From contig NC_135556.1 in the NCBI RefSeq assembly GCF_964340395.1, positions 12,218,410 to 12,282,409 on the forward strand: a DNA stretch of 64,000 nt. The letters run 5' to 3'. Origin of the DNA: Glandiceps talaboti (lineage: Eukaryota; Hemichordata; Enteropneusta; Spengelidae). The position numbers and the translations under genes were made by a program. The notes beneath the pieces were generated by a model. The model worked only from the letters and a program-made list of their open reading frames with translations. It did no database searches and was not told where the DNA came from. Within the stretch, counting starts at the first letter, position 1, and each line of letters starts with the position of its first letter. Below, piece after piece: positions 1 to 14,000 of this stretch.

Positions 1-160
1 TATGACTCTGTACTCAAGTCAGAGCCTCCTCGGACTATCTAATGACCTCTTAAACCAACAATTATTCTAACTCTCTCCACAATATGTACCAACTCCGTCT
101 AATGACCTCAACCGGTAATTGCTCTAAACCTCAACACAATACCTGGTTATTAATACTCAC

Positions 161-236
161 CTCTCCATTTTCTGTGACATTACCATCAAATACTTTGGCA
201 ACAAGTTCCTTTCTCTCAACGAGAAACAGTGAACAT
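161..236 (-). CDS. PDE2A: PDE2A exon 15 (residues 404-429), GAF-B
   Basis: Reads CSLFLVERKELVAKVFDGNV then TENGE. LVAKVFDG is a conserved early GAF-B segment; GAF-B is the cGMP-binding domain. Acceptor TTGTTTCAG, donor GTGAGT, ends in phase 0. This is the last exon visible; nothing matching the next GAF-B segment is seen in positions 1-160. Confidence 0.92.
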
Positions 237-3200
237 CTGAAACAATATAAATGCAGATATACAAATTTCTGCCAAGTATATATACTTATTAAAATAGTTA
301 ATTTTTAGACTACTTATTCTGCCAGACAAAGATTCTATGTATATAACCACCTTTAAGTTTGAAAAGGTAGACAATGTTGTGTAAATATTACAATTTACTT
401 AGTTTCAGCCATGGTTTCAGGTATACATATATCAAAGAATCACATCTCCTATTATGTCAATTCAATTACTACAGTGTGTCTCTAGTTTCTTCCGTTCTGT
501 GGTAATTCTATATTCTACATGACAACAATATTTCATCCAGAAAGTAAACACGAAAAATGACGGTTTGATGTTTTTCATCTACATAAAGTATTTTCTCGAT
601 GAGTGATGGTGTAATAGTAGCTCGTTGATGAAAAATAAACCATATGTTCACTGGCCTTAGAGTGACTTCATATAATGTAGACTAATGGATTCATCTGTCA
701 AGCTGCATTTAGAGAACTTTAGTTTAATTTTTTTTTTAATTTTATCTATTTCTTTTATTTCATTTCATTTCATTCCACTTCGTTTCATTTCATTTCATTT
801 CATCATTCCATTCCATTCCATTCCACTCCACTCCGTTTGATTTGATTTGATTTGATTTGATTTGATTTGGTTTGATTTGATTTCAATTCCATGTTCATTT
901 CATTTCATTCACTTTATTTCATGTTCATTTCATTTCATTTCATGTTCACTTCATTTCATGTCATGTTCGTTTCATGTTCATTCCATTTCATGTTCATTTT
1001 CATTTCATGTTCATTTTCATTCCATGTTCGTTTCATTTCATTTCATGTTCATTTTCATTTTTTATTTATCTATTTAATTTTTTTTTTTGAGGGGGGGATT
1101 TCAAATACTACTTTTAATACAGAGCTTCAAGAAAGCAGACTGAAATCCAATATATAATTCCCAACTTACCTTTCTGCATGTGTCATATTTCTGGCTTCCT
1201 GCATAATCTCTTGTAGCAACGCAGAAACGTCATCTAGTGAAAGGAAAATCAATTACAAATTAGTGAAAAGTTTAATACAGTTGAAACAATTTATGAAAAA
1301 GTAGCCCATTTCAATTCCCATCCGCCACTTTGAAAATCAGTCTTTTGATAAACCTGTCAGAAAGAGTGAACCCTGTTTAAGATGTGACATTTCAAATCTA
1401 TTGAAGTGTCATTTCAATTTCAAAAGAGGGAAGTTGTAGACAGTCTTCAATCTCAATTTGAATATTTTTCATCATGGGTAATATAGAAATTGACATGCAG
1501 GTCTTAACCCACGTCTGCACTCTGTGAATTTCCACAACAAAGTTAACGTATTCCTCACAAAGGCTGTCAACCATACTCTACAGTAAACAATCAATAGGAT
1601 CTTAATTTCATTTTATTTCAAAAACTGTCAGTAACTAGATCTATGCATTTCAATTTAAGGTTTATGTCTGCATATAAATCCGTTTTCTATTTCGTGAAGT
1701 GTTAGTGACTAAAGTATGGTTTAACATCTGAATATAACCTCCACATATCTACATACAGACGAATCGGAATTCTGTTTTCCTGGTGAAGAACAGACATAAA
1801 TCATTTATTCCGTACTCTGCACTGAAAGAAAAGTTTACTTTTTATGACAGAATACTAACCATGTACGATAACGACCCCAAAATATCACATGGTGGACGAA
1901 AGCATCATTTTCCTCTCTTTTGCAAACATTTCAATGGTATGTAGTGTTTCAATAGTTTAAATCTGAATGTTGACAGCATACAGGATTTTCAAGATCTTAA
2001 ACATAATGTCTGAACATAAAACTGAACTCTAACAAATACAAAAGTAGCACCTAGATCTAAGTGAAAGCTGGATCCTAAACCGCTGAAGTCAAAAATCTGA
2101 CTTTTATGTTCCTATAAAACTGAATATTATAGGGAACACAACTCCAGGAATAAACGTAGGTTCTAGCGAGTCATTTCATGATTTCACATCACATATATAT
2201 TTCATGCAATTACCAAGAAACACCAAATTGAAACTCTAGTTCACCTTCCTTGTTCTCATAGTGCAGTGATTCACTGTTCCCTCATGGGACTTAGCAGACA
2301 TACATATGTATTAGATGAACGATGAATATTCATGTCTATTTATCTGTAAGTCATAAGCTCTTTATGCCCCAAAAACTTTATACACTCCAGTTTCATAGAA
2401 TCTCAAGACATAATGTCTGAACATAAAACTGAACTCTAATAAAGATGAAAATAGCATCCGAATCCTCATCTTCTATGTCTGAATCTGAATTTTATCTCCC
2501 TAAAACACTAAACTTTAATTTCATAGAATCTTAAGATCTTAGACATAATGTCTGAACATAAAACTGAACTCTACATAACCTAAATTTATGTGAGATCTGA
2601 ATCCTCATCTCTGACGTCTAAAAACAAATTTTATGTTCCTAAAACTATTAACTTTAGTTTCAAGATCTTACTGATAATAAAACTCAACTCTTATAAACAT
2701 GAAAGTGTGGTACCTAAATCTCAGTGAAATCTGGATGCTAACCTTTGTAAAGTTCTAATCTGCAATGTCCCTAAAAACTTCATAAAGTTTAAGTAGTCTA
2801 AAGTTTCATAGAATGTCACAAAATAAAGAAGCTACCTACTGTACTGTTTGTGATCATCTGGCCCTGGCTGACTAGCTACTGTTGGTATCTGTGGTATACA
2901 ATACACACTAAGTGTGCCTGGGGTCCAATCCAACTGTAAAGAACTGTGTCTGCTACTTAGTGCTGCCTGCCCTTGCTCACTATCACATCGCACGACATAT
3001 CCCTGTCTAGCTAAGAAGGCGCTTGAAACTGCAGCTAGCTTAGGATCCTGCTTCTTATCTGAATCTTCTGTACTGAAACTGACTTTTCCTTTCAACGAAT
3101 CTTTGGATTTAGTAACCTGACTATCTGACTCTGATTCTGTTAGTGCATCTTCAAACTCTTCTCTAGAGGTATCAGAAGAACTGCATTCTTCTTGCTGTGT

Positions 3201-4527
3201 ATTTGTTTCTACCCTGCTGCTATCTGCTTCAGCCTGACTACTACTACTACTCGTTTCATCGTTTACCTCTTGATGCTTAGAGAACTTATTGATAAGCCAT
3301 TGTATGGCTGATCTAGATCTAGTCTCAGCTTTCTGTGTTTTCCCCCTACTCTCTTTGTTATCTGTGCTGTTTCTATTCCTTCCAAACGTGCCCTGATCTT
3401 CTACCAATGTTATGTTTATGTCTTCAATGCAAGATAAAGAGTACTCACCAAGATGTGTGAATAGATTCTTAGCAACTTGTAACAATGCCTGATGAGATAA
3501 AAACAATTTGCAATAAATAAGTTAAAAAATCTAACTACATGAATTTTACATTAAATTTCGTACCACTGTGGCATATTAACGTTAAAGGCCACATATTCAA
3601 TCCCTAGTTTTCAACATTACCATTATCTTATCAGTGGAGCCAAAAGGACGACATAGGATCATTCTTTTGTTCTAGATCTCTAAGTCTATAGCTCTGCTAG
3701 AAAAATGTTTTTCACATCTACATTTCAATCTTCATCTGAACTTAGATTGGTTTTAAAATCTGGGTCAGAAAAATACTTGTCTACCTGAGCTATAGAAAAA
3801 GTTGGTCCTGGGTAAAAAGAAAAAACTCTGATTTTATCTAATCCTAATGGTTCCACTGATAAGATTAATGTGAGAACTTGAAATCTCACCATGTGCCTTT
3901 AACAAAGTCATATACAAAATTTAATACATTAAAACATGTTTGGGGAAAGTGGTTAATGGCTATCGGTAATGTACCTACAATGTCTATTCACAACAGGTAA
4001 TTTGTGGTCAATATCCTCCCTCCTCTCTCATATTTATTATAAGTTTCAAACAAGTACAAGAATTTCACATATTTATCCAATGTAAATAACAACAACTAAC
4101 CTGTGTGTCTATCTTGAGTTGATTTTCCTTCTTGAAAGCTAAACTATTGGCCAGCAACGGTAGTGTGTATTTGAAACAGTAATGTATCTTCTCTTCATCT
4201 TCAAGGGTGTAGCTATAGAATAAATAATAATAATTAATATAAAAACTTTATTAATCCAAATTAAATTTGGAAATTGAAACTTTTACAGTGCTCACGTCAA
4301 AAGCAGGAGGAAGCCAGAGTACCATCGAAAACCTAGAAGGCTGTTTGGTAGGTCAAACTGAGCATCAGCCTTCTTATATACATACCCAGTCGACTTTGGC
4401 GGGTGCATACCCAGACTACAGTGGAAAAAAGTAAGGGCTAACAACTCAGCCACTGACAACCCCATATAGGTAACACCACATTATTAGGATTTGTAGCTGT
4501 CTGACTCACACACAGACACAGACAAAA

Positions 4528-4563
<36 letters not shown>

Positions 4564-5001
4564 ACACAAACACACACACACACACACACATTAATATTAA
4601 TAATAAGCTTTTTTTAATGTTCATACTTGATAAATTAATGGTTTGATAAATTGCTATGAAGTTTATGGTATTTAAGAATTGTTAAATTCATTTTAAGATC
4701 ATTAGTTTTAATCAATTATTTTTGAAAAATAGTATGATTCACAGACTTTGTGAGTGCATTAGTTGTAAGCCAACTGTCGATAAATCCAAGAAGGACACCA
4801 AGACACATCTGTTTGCAAGAGCTTTCTCTAACTGTTTTACATTGATAAACTATTGTTCCTATTCAGTGCCATAGAACATTACGTTGGCACTGTACAAATT
4901 CTTTTCATTGATTGATTGATTGAAGTACATATATTCAGAGCTTATGACAGTTACATATCTTCAAAAAATTCATTTTTTCTGTCAGATTATTTTCTAGTTC
5001 A

Positions 5002-5066
<65 letters not shown>

Positions 5067-8000
5067 TAAATCATAATACATAAACGCATCTTTTGGAAGA
5101 GAACATTTATTTTTTGGAAAAATTTTGGTAAATTGAAAGTGAAATGTCTGACAAGTTTGATCAATATTTTGATCTGACATTATTCCCCAATACTTTTCTT
5201 CATTCAGGCAAGGAAAACGTAAGTGACCTAAGGGGCCTTGTCACTTTGAGTCAAATACAAGTACTAGAAATGACAAAACCCCTTATTAAAAGTCATGAAT
5301 ACTTTTCAGCTGAATGATGAAAAATATTGGGGGATAATACAATTAATTACAACTGTATTAAGTACAATTTATGGAAGTCAATTTATGAAAAGCCAGGAAG
5401 AGCAATTATGGTGAATGTGAACATTTTGCCTCATGATATTGAGACCTGCAGAATAAATGATATACAGTGCCACATTTTTTGTTCAAAATGTGTTCAACTT
5501 GGCTTGAATGTGGCATACTGTAGAATTGTAATCTAAACAATGCCAATAGAGGTGTAACTTTGTGGTTGTCAAAAAAGTTCAATAACAAAGTTATGAATTT
5601 TGAGCCAGATCCTGTTTGTCCAAAGGTATTTAGGGGCGACATCAATAGTTCAATGTAGGATAACAAATTAAATTCTTTTACTTTGCGGGTGGGGGTAGGG
5701 GTTTGAGCCATTTAATTCTCATCCTACAAAATCGATTTTACTTTTATACTTTTAATGGATCTGTTTGTACCCAAATGCAAATATTTCTAAAAAAAATGTC
5801 ATCAAATTGAGAAACAGAAGAATTTTCGCTATAGTAAATGCATGCACTAAAATAAAGTGAAGTGTCAAAAAACTTTAACTACATACTGGCTTTGTATTCA
5901 TAGCACTACATAATACTACATATTGATTTGAAATTGATTGTGCTGTCCGAAACATTTTCCATTTTGGCCAATTTGGTAATGGGGGATGGGGGGGGTCTGT
6001 GGCCTAACTAAAAGAACTTACATACATACTGGCTTTGTATTCATAGCACTACATAATACTACATATTGATTTGAAATTGATTGTGCTGTCCGAAACATTT
6101 TCTATTTTGGCCAATTTGGTAATGGGGGATGGGGGATGGGGGATGGGGGGGTCTGTGGCCTAATTAAAAGAACTTAGTTGAACTATTGATCTCGCCCCTT
6201 AGTTAGAGTAGAACTAGAAGGTACAATTACAGCTTAGTTAAGCAGGCTAAAAAACAAGCTGCAGGTAATTTCACAGTAGGCTAAAGGTACATGTATTAGA
6301 TTGCTGCTCACATTTACAATATTACTTACGACACAACCAGATCAGTGGAGTGTATCATCTCTACAGAAAAACAAATTGCCCTTTCACAATTAACCCCTGG
6401 ACGGGTCACTTAGGTGAAAACATTACTTCATTTATCATAACGATTCATAGCAATAGCAGTAGCCAATTTGTACATCAACACAGAGCTGTAAAACTAATTG
6501 GCTGGTGAACACCCCCCTGAATGACAGACTCTAGCTCTCCACTTAATGATGTGGAAATGTTTTTCCTACCTTTTGGCATCTTTCTTGTTAAAAACTAACA
6601 CCACGGCTGCCACTTCTTTTGTGTGTTTTTTCACCACAGGAACACATAGCATAGTCCTGACATCAAAACCTAACTTGGCACTTAGCTCTGCTCTGGAGTC
6701 CTACAGGATACAGATAATAGCTTTGAGTAAAATGGCACCCATCAAAGTAATTAATGAAATGATGAATGATTCCAGTAAGTGCTTTTAGAATAACTTTTTA
6801 TTAACTTTGTATGACTAAACACTGTGTGGATAAAAAGACTATATAAGCCTGATGTAATGAAACAGGCATGCTTCAACATTTAACACCATCAACATCTTGG
6901 ACATTTACTTGTACTCATTCATTGCAGATGTATACAAAACATAGTACAACCCATAACATGAAAGTAAAGCATTTTCTGTATGTACCACAATCATTTATAG
7001 CATCCATATCAAGTGTAAAAGTATACTGTTTCACTTGTTAATTGACCACATTAGAAAGCCAACATGATAGGCTTGTAAATAAACCAATTGAAATAGTTTG
7101 CACTTGATATGAATGCTATAAACGAGTGTAAAGAAAGTGCTTTACTTCAGTCTTACACATTCTTTCTTTTGGATCCAGCATTTAAATCATCTTTACATGT
7201 ATAACAACGGCTCATGCTTGTCAGTATTTGCTTACCAAAACGTATTACACTCATCCTCAGTTTTATATTACACATATAATTTTTTTCTATGAAATTTTCA
7301 AAAAACACAATACGATTAAACTAACTTAGCTTGGCGATCCAAATACTTCTTTACATTTTTAGAACTTTGGTATTTACACAATAAACATCTCTTTCTAAAC
7401 ATCATCAATATTTGTAAATGTACACTTCTTTCTAGTGGTCTCATGGCCTTTGAATTGGTAGTAGTCGTACTATAAATCACAATAATTTTTTTATGTGCCT
7501 GTCTATAATGAGTACTTGTCATCTATTTCTTCCTTTTCATTCTTCAACCTAGAAAGTGAAACTGTACCAGCATTTCAAAACTTGATAGTATTATACAGCA
7601 CCAAATTAATTTTTCCTACACCTGTTTAGATCTATGTACTTTTCATCTGCTCTCATTTTTTTTTATTGATGTAAAGAATGTATATTTGTTATGACCTCAC
7701 GTTTCTGTTTGGATTCATTTCCACTGTCGTGAATGTGTGATTTTGAATATGTAATGAGCATCTCGCTAAGTCACGTAGGTTGCGTTGATGGACCCCTGAG
7801 ACCAGCATCTTATCAAGGGTCCACTTTCTTATACAGCATCACAATCATGTAATGTGTGTCTGTTTGATCTGTATACTTTTCATCTACTCTCTCATTTTTT
7901 TCATTCATAAACCTAGATACTGAAAGTGAAACTTTATCATCATTATTATTATTATTTATTTATTTATTGTAAAAACACGCTACTCGTGCGTCTCTGTGCA

Positions 8001-11000
8001 TTTTACAGACTGAACTTAAAAACTGCAAAAGTAAATGAATGAGGAAAGAAAATACAGCACACACAGAAGGGGAAGAAACCCCAAAAATCTTCATCAATAA
8101 TAAAGCTGCACTAGCTACAACTGAAATATTTTTTAAAACTATTTTGTTAGAGATATAATGACATAATCATAATAATATTGTACACCCTGAACAGTTTTAA
8201 ATCACCTGTGAGTAAACATACTTGTGTAGCAGCTAGTACACATAGTTTGGTGCAACAGATCCAATCAAATTCAGATTTAGGTCCACACCCAAAAATCAGC
8301 ACCCCAATGAATCAAGATGCACGCTTAATAACACTACATTTTCTCATGTTTACATTCATAGTTTTATTAAAAATCGTAAAATCACAGGATATCCTTTCCC
8401 TTTTATATAATGAAGTGTAACTTGACATGTACAGTGCCTCTAATTATTGGTGTTTTAACACTTTTCAGTCAATGTATTGTTTAGTACTCTACGACACCAT
8501 AATCATACACTTTTCAAGGACTACTGTTCAACTAGTTAATCTGACAACCATTTAACCTATTGTCTCTTTTTCTCCTTTTTATTGGTAAACCTAAGAACTG
8601 ACACCGTACTGATCTCTCCACCTTTGAAATACTATATACATCACCAGATTGTATAGTATGTACATATTATAGTCAACCCTTTTAAAATAGGGGAAATACT
8701 GCTGTTATCAATCCATTTAAGTGATAAGAAACAGTGTTACCTTCCATGTCATCATGTTATCAATGACTACAAAATCAAGAAAGTTGTCATCGGAAGATCT
8801 AGAGAGAGTATCTGTTTGCTACTTACCCCGAGGTCATCAAGTGTGGCTGATTTCCGTGAACTGATTACTTTGTATATGCTGCTCTGAGGTATCTGTAATG
8901 TCAATGTACGATGAGAGAGGTTTAGATACTGTACACGTTAGAATGCGTACACGTACGGGAGCATTATCGTGCAGGCACACGTACGATGACGTAATGACAA
9001 AGTTGTGTTTAATTACGCAGTCTGAACACAAACTTGAAAGATAGTGGAATGTGCACATACGTATTTACATTTACTGTCCAGAAGCCCTATAACATGACTA
9101 TGTTTTCCAAACATGTCGGTACTTTTGCCATTTTTTCCCCGCAACTACCCAAACGAAAAACTGCATAAGTAGTGTACAGTTATGTTTCCGAACTTTGATA
9201 TAAATTTAATAGAAAAGAAAAATGACAAAAACTTATGTAATTACAGTTACTTATAGACCACCCATTTGATATAGCATCGCATGATACAGAACACATAGGT
9301 TGCTTTGAATCAAGTGACTATGATGTTACAGAACACACGTAAATACGTGCATCTAAACCTCTCTATTCTCTCTCAGTCAAATCTTTGCAACATGTACACA
9401 CACATTTTCAGCAATAGTAGCTCAAACTACAAGTATTTATTTTCATTTTTTTTGGCAAGAGAAAGATCAAACAATTGTTTTACATAGAATGTTCACCCCT
9501 GCTGAAATGCTATTTTCTGTCAGTAATGTTAACACATACTGAAATATCCTTATACAGGTTCATTAGGTCATTAAAGCCTGTCAATCTGAACAGGCGAAAT
9601 GTTACTCATAAGTATTAAGAACCCTTGGTCGTCATACAAGAATGCATTATTACTACATACTGAAATATTTCAGCAAAAATAATCATACACTACCTTCACC
9701 CCACCCCACCCCCCAGCTTTGCTTAGTACTCACAGACAATTTTACCCTTGTCTGGGGTATTCATTATAACTGACTGTAAATTCATATATTAATCAAATAA
9801 AACAGAATAGCATCAATTAGCTAACTAGGCCAAGATTGATCACTGGGTAATTAATTCTGTGTGGGTAAGGATATACACATACAAAAAAAATTGCAATATA
9901 GAAAGCAAACATGGACATACATGTATCTTACACGACTACCGAGCTTTTAAAATAAAAATCACATCTGGTGTCTATACTTTAGTGTAGGAGTTATTCATGT
10001 ATGACCAAAAAAAGATAACCATCTGTTGTTTGCAAGATGAAGATCCGAATTAATACAGCTGAGGTTTCAATTAAAGTCACTGAAATATTTATGACGTTGT
10101 AAAATGGTAAATATAGAGCAGATCTTTGATGTTTTCGCTAACCTTTCAACGGAAATGACACTGACCTAACATTTCATGCTATTCAGCAGACACATTGAAA
10201 TATTCACACCATGTGGTTATGATGAGATCAGTATCACTAAAAAAAAATACTGCATTATCTAAGAGTTACTCCTGCGTTCTAGATATTACACACTGTACAT
10301 CTTTATATCAACCATGACATTTACAAGAGATCGTGGTGCCTGAATAAATGACACAGAACTTCAACAACATCGTTTTGGATAAATTTTTAAAAATGTTTGA
10401 ATGATTTATGACGGTGTATTAAAAGTAGTAGTGACAGTTGATACTTACAAGACCTACTTCACAGTCCAGCACCCTGTTACCAATCACCTGGATAAGAAAC
10501 AACACAGTGGGTGAATCATAAATACTGCTTGATATTAAAGTAAATCAAAAAATAACATATACAACTCTTGATGCCTTTCAAATCGGTGTGTTTTTAAATC
10601 ATTAAATTCGGCATTGAAGGAAATCGACATGAAAATAAAATACATTATATTATGAAATATACATATACAACTCTCCTTGCTTTTCAAATCTTTTTCTTAT
10701 AACCAGGTATATTTAAACAAAATAATCAAAGATTGCAATAAAATATGTTAAGAAATATACCATTCTTGATGCTAAAATCTATTTTCCTACCTCTTTGTTA
10801 CTGTCAAGTATTTTTCAATGAAGAATATCACAGCAAAAAATTTAATCACAAAACATATACATACACAACTTTCCTTGCTTTTCAAATTATTTTGTTATTA
10901 AAAAGGCATATTTTAAAAAGGAACTCAAGGATTACAATAAAATACATTAATAATTATACAATTCTATTTTTCACAACTATTTGTTATTATCAGGTCTATT

Positions 11001-14000
11001 TCAATAAAGGAAATCACAGCAAAAGAAATAACGCACATACTGTCACGAAACATAGTAATAGACAACTTGTGATGCTTTTCAAATCTTTTTGTTATTACAT
11101 GATGTATTTTAACAAAGAAAGCCAAAGATTAAAATACAATACATAAAGATATATACCATTCTTTGTTAAATCATTTCAGTAAAGGAAAACAGACTAATCT
11201 TACATACATTATACACTATATTACGAATTCCCCATTTTGACATTGTAGTACTCAGTGCACATTTACATCCCCCAATAAACAACACACATCAAGCTAGTAT
11301 TTATATACAATATTAATGTTGTGAAATGTACACAGTTATGAAAAGAATGATGAGAGAGAAATGAACATGTTTTTTATATCTTAATTCTGTGTGTTTGTGT
11401 GAGGGCTACTACGCTTCAATTCAAGGATGGTCCTGTATATGTTTATTATGACATTTACAAACATTCACAAAGCATCATCACCGGTCGCTAGCACGATATG
11501 AAACTTGATATTGACCACTGACAATGCCTTGTGAATATTCATAAATATCTATTATAAATGACTTGAATGTTTTGTATTAGAACCATCCTTGAATTCAATG
11601 TTAGCCCTCATGGATCATGCCACTGATGTGTTTTATTCTCCATTTCAGCTTGTGCTTGGATAAGATCACATTACTCTCAAAGAACAAACATGATATAGAA
11701 TTTCACTGCATGTCATTGAAAGGTTCAGTTTGGCTTAGGATTATAGTTTAGCTGTGAAAAAGTTGTCAGGCTGAGCTTTAAAAAAAAATCAACCAGCCAA
11801 GGACCTATGCTATTTATTTTTCAGATAGTCAATTCTCCAATGTATGATATCCAGGACCACATATCAATATCTCACAAAAAGACAAATTAAACTGCACACA
11901 GCACACTAAATAAATAACACTATATTGCCTTAATAGAGACAGTATAGTAAAAACTGAGTTAGAACATATTGTTGAATTACTGCAATTAGTGTAAACCTTG
12001 ATATTTTTGCTACTAGAATTTTTTTGCAATTTTACGGCCTCAAGCTAGTTCTCAAAGAGTAAATTTTACTAATTGCCAGACTAGTACATTATTGCGATCA
12101 TGTACAAGAAGGTAGGTTAGTCACTACTTATATTTATGTTTTTGTGTTCAAGCAAAACAAGTGAAAATAAGTCTTAAAACATTTCCAGGTTTACAGTATA
12201 TATGGGGCACAAATGACATACATCAAACTAAAACTGAAACATTGTTGACTATGACTTATTTGAAGTACCCTTGACCTGGGGCAGATAACAAACACCATAA
12301 ACCTGTCTCTTTTTGCTAACCTGACAACTTCAAGCCCCTCTGTTGTGTAGTTTGGAAGCCTTTCCTATGGTAAGGTATAATAATCTGTTCCTGGGGAACA
12401 GTGCTGTTTTACAAGCAATTTATTTTCTGATTAAATGACACATAATTGTAACAGTTGCAGATATAACCCCCAAGCAGTAGAGAAGGAAAAGCAAGTGAAA
12501 TGTCAGGTGCAGCCAAGAGGCAGATTTGTGGTTTTCATTAATTGTATGTTGTTTCAGACCAATAACGGCGTTTCTAAAAGGATCGCCCCCCCCCCCCCCC
12601 AAAAAAAAAATGTGGGGAGAGTGTTTAGCTGTTCTTATGTGCCCTCCCACTGGTGGGGAAGGGTGTCTTCCCTCCCCCTTTCACTTTCAACTTTCCCGCC
12701 AGCCCACTGCCCACCCAATATTGTGAATGAATTTACCCACCCCTCACCAGGAAAATGTTTGTGTTTTCCACTATAGCAATTCATTTTGACGTACATAATG
12801 TGCACCCCCTCCCCCCAATTCCATGCTTTACCCTCTCACTGTATCAAAATCAGGACTTTCCCATCGCAAAGCCTCCCTTGTGTGCTCCCCTTCTGCTACC
12901 GACTGATAAAGAATTGCCCGCCCACTGAAAAATTGTGTATTAAAGAACAGTTTTTTGCAAGAACAGCTTCATCGACTGCACCTGAAATGTTCACTCTCTC
13001 ATACACATCATCATCATCATCATCATGTTTAATAGTGTAAAAGTGACATTTTCAATACAAGTAGTTGCCATGGGATTCCATCATTATCATCATCATAAAG
13101 TTTGATAGTGTAAAAGTGAAATGCTCAATACAAGTAGTTGCCATGGTTCAGATTCCATTCTGAGATTTGCTAATTTGTGTCGATGGTAATTTCTAACAGG
13201 CACCTTACACATAATGCATGCATACTGGCTTGACTGCTTCCGAAGATTGAAAATTGATAGATAACATGATTAAAATGATAAAGATGGCGACAGAAATATC
13301 ACTTTGATTCTAATCAACCATTCATCTTCATTCAAGGTCCACTTCTCACTAAATTATCAATTAAGTATTTTTTTGGCAGTTGAGTTGCACAAGATTTCGA
13401 TAAAAATGACCTGATTGTGTGAAAATTATGCTATGAGACCTCAGAAAGTGTTTCTGTAGTATATCTCTAATAGATTCCACATCTTGATTAAAATACTGCA
13501 TTTACAGTAGATATAGGATGATGTTAAAATGTAAGTGGTTTCATTATTGTATAATTGCTGTCACAAGGATGGAAATAGATCAATTTATACACCGTGTCTT
13601 TAAGACTCAGGGCCAAAGGTTCAATTACAATCTCAAGGTCATGGTAATTAATCTTTGGGCTGGGTATAGATTGAATCTGTAGTCAATCACTGGCTAATTC
13701 GTACCATGTTATCCTTAAAACGTGCACCATTTTTATATATTAGAACTAAATGACTACAAAAACGGTTTGAGCCTTCATCTACTTAGTATGCACTTTGTTG
13801 GGATTATTCATGAAAATTTGTACCAAAACATAGAAGATTTTTTTTTTTTTCAAATGGACACTCTTGTATACTTCATCAAAACGGTTTGCATGAGTTATTG
13901 TTCGTCTCACTGGAAATCTTTTCAGGGCAAAAAAATTTATGTGATCTGCAGAAAAGCTAGCAGGAATTTTGGATAATTTCCTTTTCATGCTTCCATAGCC

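Noticed and set aside
862-1157. Phe/Ser/His-rich open frames
   Set aside because: They are translations of the TTTCA-type pentanucleotide satellite.
4935-5180. Cys-Val repeat open frame
   Set aside because: It is a translation of a (CA)n microsatellite.
6546-6788. Forward open frame of 80 codons
   Set aside because: It is the antisense reading of PDE2A exon 11.
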